A stretch of DNA of 64,000 nucleotides, taken from assembly GCA_964019425.1 (NCBI GenBank), contig OZ025788.1, positions 682,001 to 746,000 on the forward strand. The letters are read 5' to 3'. Source of the stretch: Flectonema sp. DT1601 (Eukaryota; Euglenozoa; Diplonemea; Diplonemida; Diplonemidae). The notes beneath the pieces were generated by a model that saw only the letters and a list, made by a program, of their open reading frames with translations, was not told the DNA's origin and ran no database searches. Every line of letters starts with the position of its first letter. The first letter of the stretch is position 1. Both the position numbers and the translations under genes were made by a program. Shown here piece by piece: positions 40,033 to 50,295 of the stretch.

Positions 40033-41901
40033 TTACGTTTTTCCTTTCCAAACAGCATCCACACGAATACCTAAGAATGTTGGGAAACGTGGGATACCTC
40101 CAACAGTGAGTTCCTGGTATTTAACAGTTATTATGGATCCGATCTTTGGTGGGTTGTTCCTCTGTGCGTCAGTAAAACCTGAACCAACATTAAATCTTTT
40201 CCCATTCTCTAACATACACTGCAAGGCACCCATTCTGTTGGTGTTCTTGCCTTTTCCTTTTTCAATACCCTTGACAAGAGCTTCACAGTCAAGGAATCTT
40301 TTTACCTTTAAAAGTGATGACGACCTCGAATGTACGTACATTGAACCAGGTTGACGAAGCATGACTCCCTCACCCTTCAGTGCTATTATTCGATCTAACT
40401 CACTAGTGACGTGATCAGGTCCGGTACACTTTTCTTGCTTGCAGACGTTAATGTGATCTGGAGTTGATGCAAGAAGGGAATTCATTGCTTTCATACGATT
40501 CTCCCAATTCTCTTTTACAGTGGGGATGTCAAATACTTCGTAAGTTGTGTTCTTCCAACCAGCGTGAGCTTCAGATGACTTTACTACGCTGACGGTTGTT
40601 TGAAATTTCCCGCGTCCGCCAAATAGTTCGCCATCCAACTGGACATCCTTCGGAAGACACTTTGTAAACCACTCAGGAGCTCTGAACTCATTCCCGTTTC
40701 TTGACAGAAATGTTGTTCCATTCCAAAAAGCACGTACCCCATCTAACTTTTCACTCATCCAGTATCCTGTAATTGGTTTCTTCTCGTCCCACTTTTCAGC
40801 CAAAAGTACTCCAGGCATAACAAACTTCTTTAATTTTGCAGCTTTCGCTGTCGTTGCTCCTCCTGTTAAGCCACAGCGTTCCTTTTCAAAATCTACACCC
40901 AGATATTCTTTTAAGTGTTTGCAGGTTCTGGCGTTAACTGCTTGGTTTTGATATCTCCAGGCAACACATGTACAGTAGTAGCCGTCATGTGTGAACTTCA
41001 TTTTATACTCCTGACCACCACCTGATACCATAACTAGCTCATCTTCAGGCATGTGTCTGTCAGGAGTGACGCCGTTTATTGTTCGCTTCTTTCGGAGGTT
41101 GATATCCGTCACATCGATCTGATTTATCTCTTCGTCTTTTGCTTTCTTATCTTCAGTTTCTTCCTCTTCGTCATCATCTGCGACAACCACCGCCTGGTCA
41201 ACACTGTCGTCACCGTGAGAGAACTGCTTAAAATGCATCGGGTTCTTCCTCGAACAGTTCGCACCGTACTTACAGACTGGGAGTGGACCAGAATCATCAT
41301 CATTTCCGTGTGAGTATTCGAGGAAATGTGCTGGGTTCTTCCTCGTACAATTGGCTCCGTACTTACAGACAGGAATAGTTTTGATCTTCTTTACTGGCTT
41401 GGTTTCCGAGGCGGCTCGCTTCCCAGAGTCGAGAACCTGCTGAGTGTCATTTTCAACATCATCTGGTCCACTTGACTTATCAACGTCAGATGGCAGTTTC
41501 TTACTGACAGATGATGTCCTACGAAAGACTAATTGATTAGATCCTTCCCTGTCCTCTGGGTCATCAATTGGAGGAGGGAGATCTGTCTTTGAAATCACGT
41601 ACAAATACTGACCGTCAGGAAGCAACGCAATTCGATCTTTCACAGTAATGGCATCCGTCTTCCCGGCACCTAATCGATAAGACATCTCACTACTTCCCAT
41701 TGGGAGAATAATTATGCTATTCGTACCAAGGGATTTTACTTCTAATTCTCCTTCACGAATTCTAAATTGACAATGTTGTCTACTAATCTGAGTATCATAG
41801 AGACCAGTTGACTCACCTCTTCCTACTACGACACCAATATCATCGATATCAATAATCCGATGGCCTCCCTCACCAACAGGAAGGAGTTGAAACTTTGACA
41901 T
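40033..41901 (-). CDS. ATP-dependent DNA ligase fused to FHA, two PBZ and a SWIM finger
   Basis: Single exon, 622 residues from the ATG at 41899-41901; CTGTTGTTAG ends 12 nt upstream. Domains: FHA about 4-104 (R28, S40 and H43 in GRG...SRQH), PBZ finger 1 about 179-198 (CKYGANCTRKNPAHF...SH), PBZ finger 2 about 210-229 (CKYGANCSRKNPMHF...SH), an acidic linker, SWIM finger about 306-331 (CTC...CKH), and a compact ligase about 362-622. The adenylation motif is EKLDG (Lys385), followed by DGELFGG (III), EGVMLR (IV) and LLKVKR (V); the OB fold ends GIPRFPTFLGIR, a pattern typical of small bacterial LigE-type ligases. FHA plus two PBZ is the layout of the animal repair factor APLF. The single protein should bind phospho-partners and poly(ADP-ribose) and seal nicks. 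Confidence 0.92.
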   Translation of the reverse strand: MSKFQLLPVGEGGHRIIDIDDIGVVVGRGESTGLYDTQISRQHCQFRIREGELEVKSLGTNSIIILPMGSSEMSYRLGAGKTDAITVKDRIALLPDGQYLYVISKTDLPPPIDDPEDREGSNQLVFRRTSSVSKKLPSDVDKSSGPDDVENDTQQVLDSGKRAASETKPVKKIKTIPVCKYGANCTRKNPAHFLEYSHGNDDDSGPLPVCKYGANCSRKNPMHFKQFSHGDDSVDQAVVVADDDEEEETEDKKAKDEEINQIDVTDINLRKKRTINGVTPDRHMPEDELVMVSGGGQEYKMKFTHDGYYCTCVAWRYQNQAVNARTCKHLKEYLGVDFEKERCGLTGGATTAKAAKLKKFVMPGVLLAEKWDEKKPITGYWMSEKLDGVRAFWNGTTFLSRNGNEFRAPEWFTKCLPKDVQLDGELFGGRGKFQTTVSVVKSSEAHAGWKNTTYEVFDIPTVKENWENRMKAMNSLLASTPDHINVCKQEKCTGPDHVTSELDRIIALKGEGVMLRQPGSMYVHSRSSSLLKVKRFLDCEALVKGIEKGKGKNTNRMGALQCMLENGKRFNVGSGFTDAQRNNPPKIGSIITVKYQELTVGGIPRFPTFLGIRVDAVWKGKT

Positions 41902-42859
41902 TGAAGTGAAACCTAACAACAGAGAGGAGAGTGAACTACATCCACACACAACATAAAATATATCAAATTACGTCACTCATCTCTTCTTCTGTAGGGAGAA
42001 TTGATTATTTCATACACATCATCGTCTTTATAACTTTTTCAAAAATCGAAGGAGGGATAGAATTAATTGCACAGAAACCAGCAAAATCAGTAATCGGAAA
42101 AAAGCGCACCCTGCGAGTTGGCAAACAGTTGAATAATTAAAACAATGTTTCACTAGAGCTGCTTTAACTTAAGACTACTAACTAGGAAACTCGTGCGTGG
42201 TGTGCACGAAAGGATTTTCAAAAAAAAAAAGAAATACTTGTGTAACCTTCTTCACCAGCGATTAATCACCACAAGAGTAGTTTAAGAATAATCAACACCT
42301 AAACACCCTCTTGATATCTTGTTCTGTGAAAACAGAAACTATGATAAACTTTTATTGATAAGAATACCGAAAGTGATTAGAGAAAGTTGTCTAAATATTT
42401 TTTGTGAAAACAACAAACATAACGAGACAACTATCAATCAAAAAAAAAGATAGCACAAAAATATAAAAACGAAGGGATGCCATAAAATGCCTGAGTTACA
42501 GTTAAACCTAGTCCAGAACTGATGACCCACGCAGGGTTTTTTAACAGCTCAAGTTGAAAGGATACAAATGATTACGTAAACGCGAGTAAAACAAAATCAT
42601 CATTTCCATTCCATAAATAAACCCTATTTTTTTTTTGTTTTTTCCCCTATAAAATAACCACATTGTGTAAAATACCACGAAATAATATAAAAAAACCCCC
42701 CTCAATTGTCCCATTAAGGGGGATTACCGAAGAAACAATAAAAAAGTACCACAAAACAATGATCAACACGGAACACGAATAACAATATCAATCTGTAAGA
42801 AATAGCGAAAAAGCTCAAATGAGACAGTCAGTTTAAGGTCTTTGCCTGTACCGGACTAT
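41902..42859. other. Intergenic, 1 kb, holding a conserved element
   Basis: Next to the ligase start lies its probable trans-splice acceptor (CTCTCTGTTGTTAG, AG at 41914-41913). Near the other side, just downstream of the cyclase-like stop codon, lies copy A of an element repeated at 63.4 kb (separate entry). The rest is AT-rich without a gene. Confidence 0.5.
42674..42824 (-). repeat. Conserved structured element, copy A
   Basis: About 150 nt matching copy B at 63341-63518 in the same orientation. Shared blocks in order (minus strand): TCTCATTTGAGCTT, CTTACAGATTG, GTTATTCGTGTT, TTTTGTG, CTTCGGTAATCCCC, GGGACAATTGAGGGG, then a T run and TTTCGTGGT. In this copy CCCCCTTAAT and ATTGAGGGGG-type arms can form a 10-bp stem with a six-base loop just before seven Ts. 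It starts about 36 nt after the stop codon at 42860, so it sits in that gene's 3' UTR or is a small RNA gene with a Pol III-like T-run terminator. Confidence 0.6.
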
Positions 42860-44605
42860 TCAAGTGACAGTGACACTCTGGGTTGATGACACAGCGCACT
42901 TGTCTGCGATTATTAGTGGATCTGGTGGACCTCCTTTCATAAGAGATCGGAGTCTATCAAAGTGAGGACCGCTGTGTTTATTTAATTCTTTACATCTGTC
43001 TGTTGACTGATCAGTAAGTAGAGCTGTCGCAATATTGTTAAATGTTTCCCATTGATCAGGACTCTCACAAGTATACATCCATTCTTCATTATCATCCCTA
43101 GTCATTACTTCGTATAACACGTGAACTTCATTAAAGTAAAGTATTGTTTGAAGGTGGACACGAATCTCAAAACTGTTTTTAAGTAAATTATACATCCCAG
43201 CTTCTGACAACATTGGGATACCCGCAAGACAAGCTGTTCTTTCAACAACACAAACTAGAAGAGATATTTTACCAATTACACTAAATCTCTTTACGGAATC
43301 ACTACCGAGAACACCGCAGAACAGTTTCCCTGAACCCATTCCAACATGAAGAGTTAAATTACCTGCCTCGGAATAAGGTTCAAGTATCGCTGGGGCTAAG
43401 TTAACAATTCTAGCTGCTGCATTCACACAAGTGGATGCATGTCTCTTCAACGGTCTCGTAGCTCCAAAGTTTGCGAAGACTCGATCTCCGAGAAACAAAT
43501 CGAGTGTTCCTTTATTACGAACTATCACTTCACAAGTTGTAGAAATAAGATCGTGAATTAATGATCGAAAAGACTCTGCTGAAAGTAATAACACCGAATA
43601 AGATGATTTAATATTCGCAACAAATAACGAACCAGTCAACGATTTAAATCCAGTTTTGGCTCTTCTGATGTCGAACATGTTTCGACTGGACTTGGTAGAA
43701 GCTGATCTTTTGTTACGTCTACTTGGGAGTGAAGCGCTGTCTTCCATAATAATACCTTCAAACCCATCTAAAGGAAGACAAGACTGAGGTAAGTAAGGTT
43801 TGTAAGATCGAAGATTACAAAGTATCCTTTCTAAGGCTTCTCGTAGCTCTTCCGGAATCATCGATTCATCGAGCAACTCTGCTGCACTCTCTAAGTCAAA
43901 CCTGGCGAGTGATATCGCAATATGGTTAGCAGTTTCAATGGAGGCTAAGATAGCACTCTTCTCCTCATAAAGCGCAGCTGCGAAAGACCGAGTGCACACA
44001 AAATCTACTACAAAAATACCCAGCTGTGCAGAAAGAGCGGTCAGGGCTTCATTGAACTCTAACTCGCAAGGAAGGTTTTCACATGAGTAATTCTTATGTC
44101 GTTTGCTTTGAGAATACTCTCCCCAGGAGAAGTCCAACAGCCCGTAGCGGAACTTCTTTTCGGTCGTTAAGATGCAGAGCATGACGCAGCAATATGAAAC
44201 AATAGCGATGGAATAATTATTTGGTACCTCACACGATAGTAAAATATCAACAAGAAGAACAAACATTGGCCAAGACGGAACACTCTGCATCGCCGAGCTA
44301 TCAATTTCCGCCAACGTAATTGCAACTACTCCAATTACGGCGATGGAACCAATTAATTTATTTGTTGCTTTCCTTCTGAATCCAATCAAAACGATTAACG
44401 TACTAATTGATAACATAAAAAGTACCAGAGCTGACACAGCAAGTAGGTGTCTCTCTGTTGACACTACGCATGCCAGAAATGAAAAGGGTAGACATATCGT
44501 CGAGACGACTATGAGAAGTTTTTTTCTTTTTATATCAAGCGGGGTATCTATTTCTGTTATTGCTCGGCGAAAGCAGCTGTGGAAACACTTCTTGACTGAG
44601 GCCAT
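42860..44605 (-). CDS. Multi-helix membrane protein with degenerate class III cyclase domain
   Basis: Single exon, 581 residues. The N-terminal 205 residues contain about five to six membrane helices (from about 28 to 203) with a Cys-bearing loop before the last one. A linker with RFDLESAAELLDE and LRSYKPYLPQS precedes the cyclase-like domain (about 322-480). The first metal motif, FTDIxxST in active enzymes, reads FVANIKSS, so the metal-binding aspartate is lost; GDRVFANFG keeps the second (Asp374). LHVGMGSGKLFCGVLGS matches the RIGIxxGxVxxGxxG block. The membrane part and linker align with the intact cyclase at 56.8-59.1 kb (FRYGLLD/FRFGLYD, LDFLCTR/VDFVCTR), so the two are paralogues. Likely a regulatory, non-catalytic partner. 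Confidence 0.82.
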   Translation of the reverse strand: MASVKKCFHSCFRRAITEIDTPLDIKRKKLLIVVSTICLPFSFLACVVSTERHLLAVSALVLFMLSISTLIVLIGFRRKATNKLIGSIAVIGVVAITLAEIDSSAMQSVPSWPMFVLLVDILLSCEVPNNYSIAIVSYCCVMLCILTTEKKFRYGLLDFSWGEYSQSKRHKNYSCENLPCELEFNEALTALSAQLGIFVVDFVCTRSFAAALYEEKSAILASIETANHIAISLARFDLESAAELLDESMIPEELREALERILCNLRSYKPYLPQSCLPLDGFEGIIMEDSASLPSRRNKRSASTKSSRNMFDIRRAKTGFKSLTGSLFVANIKSSYSVLLLSAESFRSLIHDLISTTCEVIVRNKGTLDLFLGDRVFANFGATRPLKRHASTCVNAAARIVNLAPAILEPYSEAGNLTLHVGMGSGKLFCGVLGSDSVKRFSVIGKISLLVCVVERTACLAGIPMLSEAGMYNLLKNSFEIRVHLQTILYFNEVHVLYEVMTRDDNEEWMYTCESPDQWETFNNIATALLTDQSTDRCKELNKHSGPHFDRLRSLMKGGPPDPLIIADKCAVSSTQSVTVT

Positions 44606-45039
44606 AATGCGGCAGCATCTGTTGGGGGAGAATTCATGCGTAAAATGTAATTAAAACACCAACGACAACATCTGTTGTTCTTACAAAAGATCGAATGCAA
44701 TAGTCTGTTAAACCGAAACGAACCGTACTACCGAATGATAACGAAAGGTCATCAAAGTAAATTAAACCAGCAGAGTGTTGGTTCGTTTTTTTAAATAATA
44801 AAATAACGACAGCGTGACCCTCATTCCCTGAACCCATTACGTATTTTAATTATTAATATACAAGTCTCTTGGTTCTTAACAGTACAGTGCACGGTCACAA
44901 AGAAAAGGCAGTGTACTACCTTAAAGAAAAAAAAAAAAAAAAAAGCGTTTTTGCGAAGCATTCTTATAGAGATGTCGCTTTAGAAAAGGACAGAAACGTA
45001 TTTTTGTCTCACTTTTTACTTATTCTATGTGAGAGTTGT
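44606..45039. other. Intergenic, possible alternative last exon of the upstream gene
   Basis: On the minus strand CCCCCAACAG (AG at 44619-44618) precedes the ATG at 44605 and is its likely acceptor. Another AACAACAG ends at 44672; the sequence after it (44634-44671) could complete the alpha/beta-hydrolase gene with a hydrophobic tail (YVVVGVLITFYA) if the GTATGG near that gene's end is a donor. It would leave almost no 3' UTR, so I leave it open. Confidence 0.3.
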
Positions 45040-46650
45040 TTATCTATTCGTTATAACAGATTGGAGGATGTAAATATAATTGATTCCCATACAAGACATT
45101 AATCCTATCCAGTGATGGTAATATCCACAAACAGAAGTGTCCATAAAGATGACGACATGACCAAGACAGACGTCAACAATCCAAGTGATTAGAAGAGCAA
45201 TCAGAGCAATCACAGCTCTCTTTTGAACATCTGGATCACTAGCGACTACTAAATGATCTTGAACCCAGTCAGACACTAGATAGATAGCTGCTGCTGATAT
45301 TATTGTTACTCCGTGTAAGTACAGCCACGCAATGGCAAGGGCAGAGCATTCTAGTTCTCCGAACATTACTGAGAGAGCAATAGCGTATCCTATTACTGCG
45401 ATACCAATGGCTATTATAAATATTCTTCGACAACGGACATTTATCCTCCTCCTGTTTCGATCAGCAATAGCAAACTCCGCATCCTTCTTCAACTCATAAC
45501 ATGACGGGGGAAGCTTAGTTACATATTGCTTTGGTGTGAGGTCGAGACTTCTTAGGAATGTTTTAGTTTCTATCCAAGCATCCATTCCAAAGTCATGACA
45601 GGCAAAGTCGAACAAATGCAGAAACTTCTTATCAGGATCAGAGTTAACCCTCCCGTATAGACGAGTAGCGTGTTCATAAGGGATTATTTCATCCCGTTTA
45701 CCGTGAAGTATTAGAACAGGGAGAGAGATGTTTTCAATCGCCTTCTCAACATTGAAACGCTCGACCATCCAACAACTAACTATTCGAGAGAGAATAGAAA
45801 AACGGCGAGCGTGAAATTCAAGAATTCCTTTCCAAGAAGTATACGGAGACTTTAGTATCAGTCCTCCCAATTTCATTCCTTGCGATTCCAACTCTGCTGC
45901 TACTAAAATAGAAGGAGCTGTTGCTATTGATCTACTGTACAGAACAATCGAAGAGATCGGAAATTTCATTTCCTCATGTAAGAATATTATAACATCCATT
46001 ATTGTATTCGGCAGAGATTCTTCGGTTGGTACTCCTGCAGCGAGTCCGTACCCAGGCCACTCCGGTGCGAGGACAGACATATTAAAAGTATTTCTATAAG
46101 AAGTGACCACAGGTGAATTACTTATATCACAAGCATTGCCATGTGTGAATATTATTACTCCTCGAGATCGTTCTTTTGGAAGCCAAAGTGCTGGGATTTT
46201 GTATTCCGCGTGTCGCATTGGAATGAAGACGAGGTTTGAATACTTGTGATCGTAATCTGAAGGTTTTGGTCTGAAGAATATCTGCGATATGATACTTTCG
46301 GTCTTTAAAAATCTCATGCAAACCCCGTCGTTGATGATTGAACGAAATTTAATTCGTTTCTTTGAGGAGTCCGGACACTGATCAGATATAATTTTTAGTT
46401 GAATATCTCTCTCGAGATCATTTTCATCATGGCTGTAGTAGTTTTCTAATTCCTCTTTCTTATGGATCACTCCACCTTTCTTTATCCCGACAAGCCGTTC
46501 CCATTCTCTTGCTTGTTCTGTTGTTAGCTCCTCACCGCTTCCTCCATAGGCTCTGACTAAACCAGAGATTGATACCTCTATTTCTATTTCTTCAGCATCC
46601 ATGTCTTCAGGTAGTTTTTTTAGTTGTTGTGGATTATCCAGTGTGGTCAT
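45040..46650 (-). CDS. Alpha/beta-hydrolase (ABHD13/17-like) with four C-terminal membrane helices
   Basis: Single exon, 536 residues from the ATG at 46650; the frame continues 12 codons upstream without an ATG. Residues 1 to about 130 are polar. The hydrolase core (about 135-400) has VIIFTHGNACD (oxyanion region), APEWPGYGLAAG, the nucleophile elbow LYSRSIATAPS (Ser241), LPVLILHGKRDEIIP (Asp) and FACHDF (His). The elbow is SxSxA rather than GxSxG; ABHD13/17 relatives read YGxSIG at this place. ABHD17 enzymes are protein depalmitoylases at membranes. The C-terminus adds three or four helices (from about 410), not found in the animal proteins. A GTATGG close to the end may be an intron donor, so the last 15 residues are uncertain. 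Confidence 0.82.
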   Translation of the reverse strand: MTTLDNPQQLKKLPEDMDAEEIEIEVSISGLVRAYGGSGEELTTEQAREWERLVGIKKGGVIHKKEELENYYSHDENDLERDIQLKIISDQCPDSSKKRIKFRSIINDGVCMRFLKTESIISQIFFRPKPSDYDHKYSNLVFIPMRHAEYKIPALWLPKERSRGVIIFTHGNACDISNSPVVTSYRNTFNMSVLAPEWPGYGLAAGVPTEESLPNTIMDVIIFLHEEMKFPISSIVLYSRSIATAPSILVAAELESQGMKLGGLILKSPYTSWKGILEFHARRFSILSRIVSCWMVERFNVEKAIENISLPVLILHGKRDEIIPYEHATRLYGRVNSDPDKKFLHLFDFACHDFGMDAWIETKTFLRSLDLTPKQYVTKLPPSCYELKKDAEFAIADRNRRRINVRCRRIFIIAIGIAVIGYAIALSVMFGELECSALAIAWLYLHGVTIISAAAIYLVSDWVQDHLVVASDPDVQKRAVIALIALLITWIVDVCLGHVVIFMDTSVCGYYHHWIGLMSCMGINYIYILQSVITNR

Positions 46651-48500
46651 CACTCTTTGGTCTATAAGAGTGATTTGTCTCCCCACTGCAACCTGTTTGA
46701 GAAGTAATTTACAGATACAATTGAATAAACCACTATTTATATTTTTTTAAAAAAACCCGAAAAATTATAAAACACAGAAAAAAAAAATAATGCTATATGA
46801 AGAGAAAATTATATTTTATTTATAATTATTTATTAATTTTTTTAGTATAAAGAGAAAATTAAAGAGAAAAAAAAAAAGAGAAAAAAAACAACAACAACAA
46901 CAACAACAAACGGTGCGCAGACACAAGTGATCGCACAGTCGCAATTAGGGGCCAGAACCTGAATATCAGAAGCAAGAGGTTCATTCGTACGTATGTTTTA
47001 GTAGAATAGGAACGCCAAAGACCAAAGGAGAGAGGCAACACGAAGGTCGACAAAATTGAACAGAATCAGAAGGAAGCTCACTCAGAAAACTCTAACGAGA
47101 CACCGATGCGAAAGGCTGAATAAACAGTTAACTAAAGCAGTTACGCTAATCACCAACAGTCACTGTAGAGCTTCTACCACAACAGGAAAGAACAGGAAAG
47201 GTAGTCAAACCTCTATTATGAGTATCTGACTGCGAACTGCCATTGTCACCAAGTAGAGGCTCATATGGTGACTTTTCTGTTTACCCCTTCGGAAAGTACA
47301 GCAGAGAGAAATAAAACAAATAGCGGCAGAAGTAACTACGTCGTACGGCAACAATCAGAATGGGAATTGTTTGTACACAAACAGGTTTCCCAAATCCGGT
47401 TTTCAAAAAGGTTTCGTGGATTGGGATATTTAATCTAACAAATAAAAAGGGAACGACATCAAGAAAAGGATACACGCTGAAGAACTCAAAAAAAAAAAAA
47501 AAAAAAAAAAAAAGTTGGTCGGCGTAACTCACTCTAAATGGTAAGCACCAGAGACGAGACCATTCACTGTACACCTTCTGAACTAAAAGACAAACCTGAA
47601 CCAAAAGAAAAGAACAACTCCTCATAATAGGAACCTGTATTTACAAGGTAATTATATATATTTTATAAGTTAATTCCCTTAGTATTGCACTCAACCAGTC
47701 TTCATTACTGGTAAAGTTAGGGGAAATAAAAGGGGAAAAAAGGTGTTGCTCTTTGATTTGCTGTGAAATCCTATTCCACAGATTAAACACCAAAGAGACT
47801 GACAACAGCTTAGCTTACAAAACGCCATTTGATCGTGCGCAGATCGCAAAATCATTCGTTTGTTTTTTTTTGTTGAATGCGAATTGTGTGCTTGTAGTAA
47901 AAGAGAGAGACAGAGAGATAGAGAGAGAAACGAAGCAGCTTGAATCCAGCTGATATCGTAGAAATCAGGTGAGAAAATAGCTTTTATCACAAGTGGGCAG
48001 GCAACACTTGAATGAAGTTGTCGCAAACCTTACAGTGTCGGGGGTATAATTACCCACCGTTAGAACGGAGAGAACTTAAAGAAGAAAATCTGAACATCAC
48101 CTCTTCCATCTGTAATTGACGACAGACAGTATTAAGGCAAGGAAAAAAATAAAAAAAATATATTTCCTTTTCTTTTTTTTTTTTTTTTTTTTTTTTTGCA
48201 CTGATTTTACAGGGGAAAAAAAGAAAGAAAAAATGAAAAAATTGAACCGTCACGTGTTTTTCGTCTTACTTTGTAATAGTGGACAAAGGACAACACAACA
48301 CAAAACGATAAGTGAATTCAGAAGCTAAAAGAGAGCAAACAATATTAAAATGAATCTCCTGCAGAACAACTGTTGTTTTTACCGAAGTAAATTTCCCTGT
48401 TTCTATACCAGACGATTTCAGAAATGAATATTCAGCTGGCAATAGATTGAGAAGATTTCCTCACTTGATATAGCAATCACTGCATTCTACGATAGAATAC
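46651..48500. other. Intergenic, 1.85 kb, no gene seen
   Basis: Simple sequence is common: a CAA trinucleotide run at about 46886-46911, plus-strand A tract at 47488-47512 and T tract at 48172-48197. Open frames here are built on homopolymers and have no domains. It likely contains the MAP3K-like gene's 3' UTR. On the minus strand TTACTTCTCAAACAG just upstream of the hydrolase frame is a candidate acceptor. Confidence 0.5.
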
Positions 48501-50295
48501 TTACAACGCAACCGCTTCCTCTTCGTAATAAGTTGTTGGCTTCATTGACGGAATAGGAATCCCACTACTGTGATTGGAGATATTTGGACAACCACTATTT
48601 TGAGAGAATCCAACCTTTAATAGATGTTGATTATTATTTATAAGAGGAGACGGAACTTGTGGAGAAGACAAGTGAGAAGAAGACTCCGATGACGTACGAG
48701 GTTCATGCAAGACTGCAGGACTCAATTCCATTACAGCAGGAGACTGCTGTACAGGATTAACAACCGGCTTTGATTCTACAGTCTCTTGCTCAGACATAGA
48801 ATCAACTGATGAGACTGTATTAAGCCAATCAGGTTCATCAACGTGAGGTTTTACTTCAGTTCGTTGTTTACCAATTGCTGTTGTTGTGAATGATGCTTTT
48901 ATCATTTCTTGAAGCTTCTCAGATATTCTTCTGGTACCTCCGAGATCAGAATTAGAAGAAGTATCATCTTGATCAATAAAGTTATATAACCAATGGTGAT
49001 TTAATAAGTTGTCGGCACTCCATCGTTTTTCAGAGTCTGGGCTTAGACAGATTTTCAAGAAATCAACAGCTTCTTCAGAAACTGCTGGGCTTTTAGGAGC
49101 GCATGGTGGTAATGGCTCCTTCCAGTTACCAACCGTGTACATTGCTTGCCAAGTTGTGTCAAATCCTTCTGTTGGCCAAGCAGGTTTTCCCTGATTGAGA
49201 AGTTCACAAGTTACGCATCCGACTGACCAAATATCAGCTTTCAGAGTGACTCCTGATGGACTTGTAATCGCTTCTGGTGCCATCCAAAGAGGGGTTCCTG
49301 ATAAAAATGATTTCCTGCTGTCACCGATATCAAGTTTCTTACTTGTTCCAAAGTCTGCTAACTTCAGCTGACCCTCGGATCCCATTAAAATATTATCTGC
49401 TTTCAGATCCCGATGAAGGATCTCATGCTTGTGAAGGTAACCAACTCCGAATAGTATTTGACGAACATACGCAATGGCTGTAGTTTCGTCGAGGGCACGT
49501 TTCAGCTTTCGCACAAATTCACCGAGTGTACCTCCGTGAATACATTCCATAAAGATATTCAATCCCTCGTCATCTATAGATGCTCCGTAGTACTGTTTTA
49601 TAAAAGTGTTTTCTAAATATTGTTTTCTAAAACAAAAAGGATTCATAAATATAAATATAACATACTCTGACAATGTTCGGATGTCTGAGGTCTGACATCA
49701 ACTCAACCTCTCGTCTCAGTTCGATGAGCCGTTCTTTAGGAAGCTCGCTGTGTAGTGACATTGTTTTAACTGCGAAGAGAGTTCCATTTCCTCTGATGCC
49801 GACATGAACAGAACCAAAAGACCCGCTGCCGAGTAGCCTTCCGCGTTGCCATTGTCGAGGAACAGACGAGTCTTTTCTTTTACCGAAACCTTCTGATGGT
49901 GAGAGAGGAGGTTTTGAAAGGTAAGTTGACGACATTAGGTCATCACTTGGTGATTTTGTTGCATGTGGAGTTGGAGGGTTGTATTTGATATCAACTTCTT
50001 CAACAACTTCATTACCGACTTCAATGCTCTCGATAACAACAATCGGTGATGGTTTTGTCTGTTTGTCCAGCAACGGAGACGTAGCTGATGACGTAATTGA
50101 ATTATTTAATTCCCTTCTTATGCTTTGTAACTCTTTGTTATTACCATCAGAAGCCTTCCTTGACATTTGAGACTTCAATTTGTGGTATTTCAGTTTCATC
50201 TTATTCCATTGAACAACAGCTATAACGAAGAATATTCCCAAAACAAGAAGTACTGGGCCCCATATTGGTGCATACCCACTTCCACTTAGAGACAT
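48501..50295 (-). CDS. Membrane-anchored MAP3K/STE11-like protein kinase
   Basis: Two exons, 49666-50295 and 48501-49592, intron 49593-49665 (GTATGT...ATAAAACAG); 573 residues. A membrane helix at about 9-29 with a short outer end marks a type III signal anchor, followed by a Ser/Pro-rich linker. Kinase domain about 150-420: glycine loop GSGSFGSVHVG, Lys177 in FAVKTM, GGTLGEFV hinge region, HRDLKADN (Asp272), DFG (290-292) and GTPLWMAPEAI, the STE-family activation segment. The intron lies between HPNIVR and the next strand, and splicing skips a pyrimidine-rich TTTTGTTTTAG in favour of the A-rich AAAACAG, because only the latter keeps frame. The C-terminal 150 residues are Ser/Pro-rich. All catalytic residues are present. 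Possibly downstream of a surface receptor. Confidence 0.92.

Noticed and set aside
48480-48503. GTAAGT overlapping the stop of the MAP3K-like gene as an intron donor
   Set aside because: All supported donors in the window are GTATG, and no in-frame continuation with an AACAG acceptor was found nearby.
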